NCBI GenBank assembly: GCA_002373875.1 | Contig: DFKQ01000057.1 | Span: forward strand, 1-8,776 | DNA length: 8,776 nucleotides | Reading direction: 5' to 3' | Origin: Lachnospiraceae bacterium UBA3641 | GTDB lineage: Bacteria > Bacillota > Clostridia > Lachnospirales > Lachnospiraceae | Shown here: positions 1 through 5,967 of the stretch, piece after piece | How the letters are laid out: the number at the start of each line of letters is the position of its first letter | Position numbering within the stretch: the first letter of the stretch is position 1 | The notes under the pieces: generated by a model | Seen by the model: only the letters and a program-made list of their open reading frames with translations | Told to the model about the DNA's origin: nothing | Databases searched by the model: none | Program-made: the position numbers and the translations under genes

Positions 1-44
1 ACAAAAGCCATGGCAAATATCAACAAACATATCCTTTTCTTCAT
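1..44 (-). CDS. Partial CDS: N-terminus of an exported protein (cut by left edge)
   Basis: Only the first 14 codons plus two bases are visible. They read MKKRICLLIFAMAFV, with the last residue inferred from GT-. A Lys/Lys/Arg start followed by a hydrophobic run is a typical signal-peptide beginning. A good Shine-Dalgarno AAGGAG (complement of 54-59) lies 9 nt before the ATG, which supports a real start even though the fragment is very short. The gene follows the DUF4317 stop codon on the same strand after 57 nt with no visible terminator, so the two may be co-transcribed. No lipobox cysteine is seen in the visible part; the single Cys at residue 6 is too early. The product cannot be identified. 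Confidence 0.6.
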   Translation of the reverse strand, partial: MKKRICLLIFAMAF

Positions 45-101
45 CTGATCTTTCTCCTTTTCCTATACTTTCAGCCCTTTTTCAATACGATCCGGATCCT
101 C

Positions 102-752
102 CTAAAAGCTTCTTCCGCACCCCTTATCCAAACCCAGCATGTGCATAAATCCCATATCTTCATTGTCCGGATCGATATTGTAGATCGCAATATGATCCCG
201 GTCCTCGCACCTGTTGACAAATGAGGGATACAAAAATCCCCATGTGGGCTCTCCTGCTTCGTAATCACCCGTTACAGGACATATGGCACAGATAATAAAT
301 TCATATACTGTTTCCGAGCCTTCAAGCCATTCCTTGTCCCTTGCCTTAACCGGAACATCATAAGCCCCATGGAAGAGGTAGATGCCATAGTCCCCCTTAG
401 CCGAATAACTGTCTCCCACGAGCTCATAGAAGGTCTCAAGAAGGGCATCGTTCTTAAGGGAACAGCTCTTGATCGCATACAGGAGCTTAGCCATTTCCCC
501 GGATTTTTTGCCGGATCCCGGAAAGTCATACGATTTAAGCTGTACCCCGGTCCCGGAAAAGGGTATGGCCTTGGCGATCTTAAGATTATCTCTTTTCTCC
601 CTGTCTGTCAGCTTCAGAAAATGTATGTTAAAGGACCCGTCCTCCATACCGTCCTCATCCCTGTAGCTGCCCGCCATCCGGTCGAAACAGGTCCTTGCAG
701 GTGTCATACGGCGCGTAAGCTCCAGCATATCTTCTCTTGAAAGCATCCCCAT
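102..752 (-). CDS. DUF4317-like protein, short form (216 aa)
   Basis: Recognised as DUF4317 from the family-like N-terminal pattern (REDMLELTRRMTPAR..., then a Gly-Ser-Tyr stretch), the central LKNDALLETFYELV segment, and the HGAYDVPVKA and YEFIICAICPV motifs followed by a GFLYPSFVNR-type block. The family has no established biochemical function. From memory, members are commonly about 370-390 residues. This one stops shortly after the 'pattern-plus-YPSF' block, so it is either a short subfamily or has lost its C-terminal half. It is predicted cytoplasmic, with no signal peptide or membrane segment. The ATG at 752 is used here. The nearest Shine-Dalgarno is 14-17 nt away, so an in-frame CTG at 761 (adding MSN) or the ATG at 746 are alternatives. 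A candidate promoter with an overlapping palindrome lies about 110 nt upstream. The function is unknown. Confidence 0.85.
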   Translation of the reverse strand: MGMLSREDMLELTRRMTPARTCFDRMAGSYRDEDGMEDGSFNIHFLKLTDREKRDNLKIAKAIPFSGTGVQLKSYDFPGSGKKSGEMAKLLYAIKSCSLKNDALLETFYELVGDSYSAKGDYGIYLFHGAYDVPVKARDKEWLEGSETVYEFIICAICPVTGDYEAGEPTWGFLYPSFVNRCEDRDHIAIYNIDPDNEDMGFMHMLGLDKGCGRSF

Positions 753-766
753 ATTACTCAGATCGG

Positions 767-775
767 TCCCCTCCC
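767..775 (-). promoter_or_regulatory. Shine-Dalgarno of the DUF4317 gene, oddly placed
   Basis: The minus strand reads GGGAGGGGA here. It is 14-17 nt from the ATG at 752 but only 5-8 nt from an in-frame CTG at 761-759. The spacing favours a non-ATG start, or a suboptimal site. Which start is used cannot be decided from the sequence. Confidence 0.4.
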
Positions 776-840
776 TTAAAATCTGTTATAATCCGACGGC
801 ACAGGCATCCGCACCCAGGGCAAGCCCTTTGAACACGTCA

Positions 841-875
841 GCTGTTTCACGAATGTTATACTAGCATGAAACAGC
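841..875. repeat. Palindrome (9-bp arms) overlapping a candidate -10 box
   Basis: GCTGTTTCA (841-849) and TGAAACAGC (867-875) are perfect inverted arms separated by 17 bp. Neither side is followed by a T-tract, so it is not an intrinsic terminator. It covers the candidate -10 hexamer (858-863) of the DUF4317 promoter, as expected for a repressor operator. No regulator is recognised from the sequence. Confidence 0.5.
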
Positions 876-886
876 CTGAATATCAA
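858..886 (-). promoter_or_regulatory. Candidate sigma-A promoter for the DUF4317 gene
   Basis: The minus strand has TTGATA (complement of 881-886), a 17-bp spacer, then TAGTAT (complement of 858-863). Transcription would start near 851, leaving a leader of about 100 nt before the ATG at 752. The -35 box shares bases with the T-tract of the upstream gene's terminator, so one gene ends where the next begins. This is a prediction from hexamer match only. Confidence 0.4.
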
Positions 887-923
887 TAAAGCTGCCTCCG
901 CGCAATAGTACGCCGGAGGCAGC
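881..923 (-). terminator. Rho-independent terminator of the repeat-protein gene
   Basis: A perfect 10-bp GC-rich stem, GCTGCCTCCG (891-900) with CGGAGGCAGC (914-923), encloses a 13-nt loop. On the minus strand it is followed by TTTATTGATA (complement of 881-890). It lies 46 nt downstream of the stop codon of the 970-2253 gene. Confidence 0.85.
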
Positions 924-969
924 CCGAGCCGCATTATAGGGCTCTGTTGATCATTTCCGCAATGTCCGC

Positions 970-2253
970 TTATCTTGCAAAAAGTGACATGAACCAGTTC
1001 CCAAATCTGGTAAATATGTTATCGGATGAATTATTATTCCCATTATCGACATTCATCCCCGGCTGAGCTGCCGGTTTTTCTGCCGGCTTTTCCTCCGATT
1101 TATCTGTACTCCCGTCATCCGAAGGCGTTTCGGGACGCTGTCCCATGCCGGAATTCCCGTTTTCCGATCCCTCGGGCAGCCGGGGACGGGTATCTATGCC
1201 TGCCTCTTCAAGTGCGCTGCGTAATTCTTCCATAGCCTTCATCTCAGCTTCCCTGTAAGTATCGGTATCCTCCGCTCCCTCATCAACGGCTGTATCCAGC
1301 GCTGTCTTTGCTGCCTCATAATCACTTAACAGGGTGGCAAGGTCAGTCTTTACATCTCCATCCTCAAGGGCATCGATCGCCGTCCTGACCGCCTCGGTGT
1401 CGAATCCCTTCATGCCCGTACCGGGCTTCATATCCTTGCCCTCAGGGAGCTTAGGACGTGTGTCTATACCTGCTTCCTTAAGTGCGGTATTGAGCTCTTC
1501 CATTGCCTCCTTCTCGGCTTCCTTATAGGTATCAACATCATCCGATTTCTCCTTTATTGCGGTTTCCAGTGCGGTCTTTGCCGATTCATAATCACTTAAC
1601 AGGGCTTCAAGATTTGCCCTGGTATCCTCATCTTCAAGGCCCTCTATCGATGTCTTGATATTATCCGTATTAAATCCCCTCATACCGTTTTCGGGTCTGC
1701 CCCCTCTATTTCCTTGGCCGCCGGGCATTTCAGGCATCTGACCTGTGGAAGCTTCACCGTCTTGCATCTTTGGCATCCGGCCTGTGGGGGCTTCACCGTC
1801 TGACATCTCAGGCATCCGGCCTGTGGGGGCTTCACCGCTTGGCATTTCAGGCATCTGGCCTGTGGGGACTTCACCGCCTGACATCTCAGGCATCTGACCT
1901 GTTGAAGCTTCACTTCCTGACATCTCGGGCATCCGGCCTGTGGGAGCTTCACTTCCTGACATCTCGGGCATACGGCCTGTGGAGGCTTCGCCGCCTGACA
2001 TCTCAGGCATCTGATCTGTGGAAGCCTCGCCCTCCTGACCGTCACCCGGATTGAACTCTCCGCCACCGGGGCCCTGCGGTCCGCCTCCCTGCTGCATCTC
2101 CTGAGAAGGGCCTCTGCCGCCGGGGCCGCCTCCGGGACCTCCATTACCTCCGAAACCACCGGGAGCCGCTATTACCGAAGCTGCCATGGCTATTGTTAAT
2201 GCTCCTGTTATTGCTATTGCAGTTGTCTTTTTTACCAGTCTCTTTTTTATCAT
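970..2253 (-). CDS. Secreted repeat protein with Met/Pro/Glu repeats and a duplicated helical module
   Basis: I do not recognise a named family. A signal peptide spans residues 1-29 (basic MIKKRLVKK, hydrophobic core, likely cut after V-I-A). A Gly/Pro-rich stretch follows (31-74), then eight tandem 13-residue repeats (75-178; consensus GEASTGQMPEMSG). Next come two copies of an 82-residue acidic, probably alpha-helical module (191-272 and 281-362; 51 of 82 residues identical) joined by an 8-residue linker. A Pro/Ser/Lys/Asn-rich spacer leads to an amphipathic tail (IFTRFGNWFMSLFAR). There is no LPXTG motif, cysteine or catalytic motif. The start is firm: AAGGAGG lies 8 nt upstream of the ATG. 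The gene has its own candidate promoter (2380-2408) and terminator (881-923), so it looks monocistronic. It is likely an extracellular or surface structural protein; metal binding by MxxM motifs is speculative. Confidence 0.85.
   Translation of the reverse strand: MIKKRLVKKTTAIAITGALTIAMAASVIAAPGGFGGNGGPGGGPGGRGPSQEMQQGGGPQGPGGGEFNPGDGQEGEASTDQMPEMSGGEASTGRMPEMSGSEAPTGRMPEMSGSEASTGQMPEMSGGEVPTGQMPEMPSGEAPTGRMPEMSDGEAPTGRMPKMQDGEASTGQMPEMPGGQGNRGGRPENGMRGFNTDNIKTSIEGLEDEDTRANLEALLSDYESAKTALETAIKEKSDDVDTYKEAEKEAMEELNTALKEAGIDTRPKLPEGKDMKPGTGMKGFDTEAVRTAIDALEDGDVKTDLATLLSDYEAAKTALDTAVDEGAEDTDTYREAEMKAMEELRSALEEAGIDTRPRLPEGSENGNSGMGQRPETPSDDGSTDKSEEKPAEKPAAQPGMNVDNGNNNSSDNIFTRFGNWFMSLFAR
1168..1413 (-). 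repeat. Helical module, copy 2 (82 codons)
   Basis: Encodes residues 281-362 of the secreted repeat protein, starting MKGFDTEAVR and ending DTRPRLPEG. It aligns without gaps to copy 1 (1438-1683) with 51 of 82 identical residues by manual count. Cores such as LLSDYE, AKTAL, TDTY-like and AGIDTRP are shared. This indicates an old internal duplication rather than a recent one. Confidence 0.85.
1438..1683 (-). repeat. Helical module, copy 1 (82 codons)
   Basis: Encodes residues 191-272, starting MRGFNTDNIK and ending DTRPKLPEG. It is rich in Glu, Lys, Ala and Leu, consistent with a helical hairpin or coiled coil. It is separated from copy 2 by KDMKPGTG. Confidence 0.85.
1720..2031 (-). repeat. 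Eight tandem 39-bp in-frame repeats
   Basis: Eight adjacent 39-bp units encode residues 75-178. The 13-residue unit is G/S-E-A/V-S/P-T-G/D-Q/R-M-P-E/K-M-x-x. Because 39 is divisible by 3, gain or loss of units keeps the frame. Outer copies are more divergent (MPKMQD, MPEMPG). The repetition leaves other frames open on both strands, which creates spurious ORFs. Confidence 0.95.
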
Positions 2254-2306
2254 TTTTCTTTCCTCCTTGATCCTTCATCATTTTTTTGTCTTTATGAGCT
2301 CATTTC

Positions 2307-2324
2307 AGGGTAACTTTTTACCCT
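2307..2324 (-). promoter_or_regulatory. Small hairpin in the leader of the repeat-protein gene
   Basis: AGGGTAA (2307-2313) pairs with TTACCCT (2318-2324) around a 4-nt loop. It would lie in the predicted leader (about 2373 to 2254), roughly 50 nt before the ATG. It may be an operator or mRNA hairpin; no known riboswitch is recognised. Confidence 0.3.
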
Positions 2325-2379
2325 TCTGCCATATATTACGGATATGAATTTTAAAAAAATGGGGTATTTGAAAAAAATT

Positions 2380-2408
2380 ATTAGAAAATTTCAATTAAGA
2401 AATTTCAA
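2380..2408 (-). promoter_or_regulatory. Candidate promoter of the repeat-protein gene
   Basis: The minus strand reads TTGAAA (complement of 2403-2408), a 17-bp spacer, then TCTAAT (complement of 2380-2385). The -35 falls in one of two direct copies of TTGAAATTT, 14 bp apart (2386-2394 and 2400-2408). The region is very AT-rich, so chance matches are likely. Confidence 0.35.
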
Positions 2409-2411
2409 CTC

Positions 2412-2438
2412 TTATCCTTCTTTTCATAAAAAGGATAA
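2412..2438. repeat. Inverted repeat over the -35 region of the aminopeptidase promoter
   Basis: TTATCCTT (2412-2419) and AAGGATAA (2431-2438) are perfect 8-bp arms 11 bp apart. They bracket the -35 position of the plus-strand promoter, in a position suited to an operator. Confidence 0.35.
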
Positions 2439-2449
2439 AATGCTATAAT
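2421..2449 (+). promoter_or_regulatory. Promoter of the aminopeptidase-MATE operon
   Basis: A perfect TATAAT (2444-2449) is preceded by TGC, an extended -10 element. TTTTCA sits at the -35 position (2421-2426), 17 bp away. Transcription would start near 2456, giving a leader of about 36 nt. Confidence 0.65.
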
Positions 2450-2491
2450 AAACATCGTGTTCCAAAAACTATCCAGAGGCAGAAATCGCAT

Positions 2492-3799
2492 ATGAACAAA
2501 GCACAGGAAACATCCCGGAAACTTATTGATTTCATTGATGCATCCCCATCATGCTTTCATGTTATCAAAAACATCACAGATGAATTGAATGATTATGAAG
2601 AATTAAAAGAAAACGAAGAATGGGAGCTTCGGCCGGGAGGAAGCTATTATGTTGTCCGGAACTCATCCTCCCTTATCTCCTTTCGCATACCGGAGGCATA
2701 TACGAAAGACCCCGGAAGCAATCTGAACGGGTTCAGGATATGTGCCGCTCATTGTGATTCTCCGGCCTTCAAGATAAAACCGAATGCCGAGATCACCGTT
2801 GAGGATCGATATAAGGTCCTTAATGTGGAGAAATACGGCGGGATGCTGATGTCCGCCTGGATGGACAAACCCTTGTCAGTGGCAGGACGTATATTGTATG
2901 ATTCTGACGGCTCTATTACGGAAAAGCTCGTAAACATAAACAGGGATCTCCTTATCATACCCAACGTTGCCATTCATATGAACAGGAATGTTAATGAAGG
3001 ATACAGGTATGATCCCGCAAAGGATATGCGCCCTCTCTTTGCATCCTCCTCATCCGGTGACGGCGGCAATATTTCACTCATCAGCTTGATAGCTGATGAA
3101 GCCGGTGTCAGTCCCGATCAGATACTTGGAACAGACCTGTTTTTGTATAACAGGGTCAGGGGAACGTTTATCGGTGCGGACAGGGAGATGATCGCGTCGC
3201 GATCTTTGGATGATCTGCAATGCGTATACGGGCTTGTAAGGGGTTTTACGGATAGTCGCGATGACTCCGGGGATTGCATCCCCGTACTCTGTATCTTTGA
3301 CAATGAAGAGGTGGGAAGCCTCACTAAGCAGGGGGCTGATTCCACATTTCTTGCCGACGTGCTTGGCAGGATATCTTCTTCCGTCATAAATGCGGATCTA
3401 AGCAGCATCTTAGCTGACAGCTTCATGATATCCGCAGATAATGCACATGCTCTGCATCCCAATCATCCAGAATATGCCGACCCTACCAACAGGCCCTTTT
3501 TAAACGGAGGGATCGTTATTAAGTTCAACGCCAATCAGAAATATACCACAGACGGCAGGTCGGAAGCCCTGATCAGGAAATTGTGCAGGGATAACAATAT
3601 CCCGGTCCAGACGTATGCCAACCGTTCAGACATCGCCGGAGGCTCCACCCTCGGCAACTTAAGCAACCGTCACGTTTCCGTGAGTACGATCGATATAGGT
3701 CTGCCCCAGTTGGCCATGCATTCTTCATATGAAACAGCCGGAACATATGACACTCAGTATCTTATAGACCTTATACAAGCTTATCTGACTTTCAAATGA
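2492..3799 (+). CDS. apeB: M18 family metallo-aminopeptidase
   Basis: A dinuclear-zinc aminopeptidase that removes N-terminal residues, in this family often acidic ones, from peptides in the cytoplasm. All expected metal and catalytic positions are visible: H87 in AAHCDS, D240 in SRSLDDL, the E272-E273 pair in DNEEVGS (base and ligand), D316 in SADNAHALHP, and H410 in LAMHSSYE. The 435 residues match the usual length of about 430, and there is no signal peptide. The start ATG at 2492 gives the family-typical N-terminus (SRKLIDFIDASPSCFHV). The Shine-Dalgarno is weak (AGAGG, 12 nt upstream). A strong extended -10 promoter lies upstream, and the MATE gene follows after 39 nt, so the two are probably an operon. 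The symbol follows the naming used for bacterial M18 enzymes of this length; substrate preference is not shown by the sequence. Confidence 0.95.
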   Translation: MNKAQETSRKLIDFIDASPSCFHVIKNITDELNDYEELKENEEWELRPGGSYYVVRNSSSLISFRIPEAYTKDPGSNLNGFRICAAHCDSPAFKIKPNAEITVEDRYKVLNVEKYGGMLMSAWMDKPLSVAGRILYDSDGSITEKLVNINRDLLIIPNVAIHMNRNVNEGYRYDPAKDMRPLFASSSSGDGGNISLISLIADEAGVSPDQILGTDLFLYNRVRGTFIGADREMIASRSLDDLQCVYGLVRGFTDSRDDSGDCIPVLCIFDNEEVGSLTKQGADSTFLADVLGRISSSVINADLSSILADSFMISADNAHALHPNHPEYADPTNRPFLNGGIVIKFNANQKYTTDGRSEALIRKLCRDNNIPVQTYANRSDIAGGSTLGNLSNRHVSVSTIDIGLPQLAMHSSYETAGTYDTQYLIDLIQAYLTFK

Positions 3800-3803
3800 C
3801 CAT

Positions 3804-3842
3804 ATGCTGACTCAACCGGTCAATGGATTATTTACGACATGA
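3804..3842 (+). other. Possible 12-codon linker ORF between aminopeptidase and MATE genes
   Basis: ATG at 3804 opens a 12-codon frame (MLTQPVNGLFTT) whose TGA overlaps the MATE ATG as ATGA (3839-3842). It begins 4 nt after the aminopeptidase stop. Neither start has a clear Shine-Dalgarno, so re-initiation (translational coupling) could carry ribosomes through. The ORF is short and may be chance. Confidence 0.2.
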
Positions 3843-5200
3843 CTACAGGTAAAATAAACAGAAATGATTTCTCACAGGGACCCGTGTGGAAATGCATCAT
3901 CACACAGGCAATACCCCTGACAATAGCCCAGTTCGTACAGCTTCTGTATAACGTTGTCGACAGGGTATATCTGGGACATATGGGAGAAGGACACTCTCTT
4001 GCGCTTACAGGGGTGGGACTGACCTTCCCCGTGATCACACTTATCATGGCCTTTACCGCCCTCTTCGGGATCGGCGGAATACCCCTGTTCTCCATCGAAC
4101 GGGGCCGCGGCGATGTCAAAAAGGCGGGAAGGATCCTGGGGAATTCCTTTGCACTGCTTATCATAAGTGGTGTCATTCTTATTTTCTTAGGCTATGTATT
4201 CATGAAGCCCGTCCTGTTCGCCTTTGGTGCAAGCAACGAATCATATGTTTACGGGGCCCGCTATCTCAGGATATACCTTACAGGAACCCTCTTCTCAATG
4301 ACTGCCTCAGGACTTAACGTATATATAAGCGCCCAGGGCTATCCCGGAGTAGGAATGCTCTCAACTGTCATAGGAGCTGTCATAAACATAATTCTTGACC
4401 CTGTTTTCATTTTTCTGCTCGGACTGGGAGTCTCAGGCGCAGCACTGGCGACCGTTATAAGCCAGGCCGTTTCCGCCGTCTGGATACTCAGGTTCCTGCT
4501 TAAGAAGGATATACCTGTTTCCCTGAAAATGGAAAACATAAGGATAAACAAACAGATAACCACAGATATTGTAAGATTAGGTGCATCTAATTTTATCATG
4601 CAGGGAACCAATTTCGCCGTACAGGTGGTATGCAACCACACGCTTGCAAGATATGGCGGAGATCTGTATGTGGGGATCATGACAGTGACCAATTCGGTCA
4701 GGGAGATCTTTGTCCTCCCTATAAACGGGATAATAAGCGGTGCCCAGCCTGTTATAAGCTACAATTACGGGGCAAGGTCATATGACAGGGTAAGGGCCGG
4801 TATCAACTTTAATACTGCACTCGGCCTTATCTATACTGCCCTGGCCTGGATCGCGGTTATCATCTTCCCGCAGTTCTTCTTCAATCTCTTTTCCGATGAC
4901 CCTCTGCTTATGACATCGGGAGTGGAAGCCCTTAAGATTTATTTCTTCGGTTTTGTTTTCATGGCCCTTCAGTTCGCCGGCCAATCATCATTTCAGGCCC
5001 TTGGAGATGCAAAACACGCTATTTTCTTCTCGCTGCTGCGCAAGGCCTTTATAGTAATACCGCTTACCCTGATACTTCCGGCTGTCGGCTTCTCGGTTAA
5101 CGGGGTATTTCTTGCGGAACCGATATCTAACGTCATCGGCGGGATAGCAAGCTACGCCACGATGCGGCTTACGGCATATAAAAAACTTAAATCGGAGTGA
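3839..5200 (+). CDS. MATE family efflux transporter (MepA-like)
   Basis: An inner-membrane exporter of the multidrug and toxic compound extrusion family, driven by a Na+ or H+ gradient. The 453 residues match the usual length. There are about 12 hydrophobic segments in two six-helix halves, roughly residues 20-220 and 245-445. Family signatures are visible: the first helix region IAQFVQLLYNVVDRVYLG, AQGYPGVGML near 165-174, and GAQPVISYNYGARSYDRVR (301-319) in the second half. The N-terminus NDFSQGPVWK is typical of MepA-like members and supports this ATG, although no Shine-Dalgarno precedes it. The gene is in the same reading frame as the aminopeptidase, separated by its stop and 13 codons. 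The substrate cannot be predicted. The stop lies one base from the stop of the convergent fdhD gene. Confidence 0.95.
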   Translation: MTTGKINRNDFSQGPVWKCIITQAIPLTIAQFVQLLYNVVDRVYLGHMGEGHSLALTGVGLTFPVITLIMAFTALFGIGGIPLFSIERGRGDVKKAGRILGNSFALLIISGVILIFLGYVFMKPVLFAFGASNESYVYGARYLRIYLTGTLFSMTASGLNVYISAQGYPGVGMLSTVIGAVINIILDPVFIFLLGLGVSGAALATVISQAVSAVWILRFLLKKDIPVSLKMENIRINKQITTDIVRLGASNFIMQGTNFAVQVVCNHTLARYGGDLYVGIMTVTNSVREIFVLPINGIISGAQPVISYNYGARSYDRVRAGINFNTALGLIYTALAWIAVIIFPQFFFNLFSDDPLLMTSGVEALKIYFFGFVFMALQFAGQSSFQALGDAKHAIFFSLLRKAFIVIPLTLILPAVGFSVNGVFLAEPISNVIGGIASYATMRLTAYKKLKSE

Positions 5201-5201
5201 G

Positions 5202-5951
5202 TCAAAATATCTCACATTTATCGGGCCAGGCCCTGCATATCAGGGTGAGCCCGTATTCCCTTGCCATTTGCACCGACTCCTTCGTCGGTACTGACTTGGA
5301 CACAAGAACGGGAATACCTGCGGATATCACCTTTTCAACCATATCCACGGGCACCCGCCCGGATGTAAAGATCATGCACTCCTTAAGCGGTATTTCGTGC
5401 AGCAGAGCATATCCCACAGCCTTGTCAACCGCATTATGCCGCCCGATATCCTCGCCCACATAAAGAATCCTTCCCTCTTTGGCCAGAATGCATATATGAA
5501 CGCCGCCGGTAATATCATGAAGCCTTGTTCCCTTCTTAAACTCCCGGACAAGGTCAAATACCCATTCCACCCGCCAGTCGCAGGGGGTAAGCTTCTTTAA
5601 TTCGTGTCTCCCTGCCAAGGCATATACCCTGTTCCCCATGCAGCAGGTCGGATCTGAGGCAATGACATCATCCCACTTCACGTCATTGTTCAGGAAAACG
5701 CTGACTTCATTTTCATATTTACAGAAATACATCCTGTAAATATCGCCCGGGCCTTCTATAAGTCCGTCTGTCTTAAGGCGGCCGGCCACAAGCTCTTTCA
5801 GGTTCTGCCCGGTACATACCAGCCTGTATATCTGCTTCCCGTTGACCCATACAGTGAGGTTATGCTCGGATATGACCTCACTCTCACCGGCCTCTCTTCT
5901 TCCGTCCGGATATAATACAGATGTGGTCAGCTCACTTATATTATCACTCAT
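5202..5951 (-). CDS. fdhD: Formate dehydrogenase accessory sulfurtransferase FdhD
   Basis: In characterised systems FdhD passes sulfur from a cysteine desulfurase to the molybdenum (or tungsten) cofactor of formate dehydrogenase. Visible family blocks are DITGGVHICIL (146-156), EDIGRHNAVDKAVGYAL (167-183), FTSGRVPVDMVEKVISAGIPVLVSKS (195-220) and a C-terminal GLTLICRAW. Length (249) is close to the usual 255-280. The expected CxxC loop is not canonical: the corresponding place has adjacent C103-C104 in DPTCCMGN. The gene follows the hydrogenase-like sensor on the same strand after 16 nt and a double TAA stop. AGGG lies about 5 nt before the ATG, so co-transcription is likely. No formate dehydrogenase or molybdenum-cofactor gene is in the window. 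The family assignment is secure; activity with the altered loop is uncertain. Confidence 0.92.
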   Translation of the reverse strand: MSDNISELTTSVLYPDGRREAGESEVISEHNLTVWVNGKQIYRLVCTGQNLKELVAGRLKTDGLIEGPGDIYRMYFCKYENEVSVFLNNDVKWDDVIASDPTCCMGNRVYALAGRHELKKLTPCDWRVEWVFDLVREFKKGTRLHDITGGVHICILAKEGRILYVGEDIGRHNAVDKAVGYALLHEIPLKECMIFTSGRVPVDMVEKVISAGIPVLVSKSVPTKESVQMAREYGLTLICRAWPDKCEIF

Positions 5952-5967
5952 TGAAACCCTGCCCTTA

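Noticed and set aside
787..792. Perfect TATAAT on the plus strand
   Set aside because: No plus-strand gene follows; the next features downstream are a palindrome and a terminator for minus-strand genes.
926..944. GAGCC/GGCTC hairpin just after the repeat-protein gene
   Set aside because: Five base pairs with no T-tract; the neighbouring 10-bp stem is the better terminator.
1720..2031. CRISPR-like regular repetition
   Set aside because: Units are contiguous with no unique spacers and are in frame inside a coding region.
1680..2159. Long open frames on both strands overlapping the 39-bp repeats
   Set aside because: They repeat with the same 39-bp period, lack signal or ribosome sites and are explained by repeat composition in the secreted-protein gene.
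5197..5215. Hairpin GTGAG/CTCAC between the convergent genes as a bidirectional terminator
   Set aside because: Only five base pairs around a 9-nt loop and no adjacent T-tract on either strand.
5272..5289. ACCGAC/GTCGGT hairpin inside fdhD as a terminator for the MATE operon
   Set aside because: No T-tract follows and the sequence encodes a conserved part of FdhD (SVPTKES).
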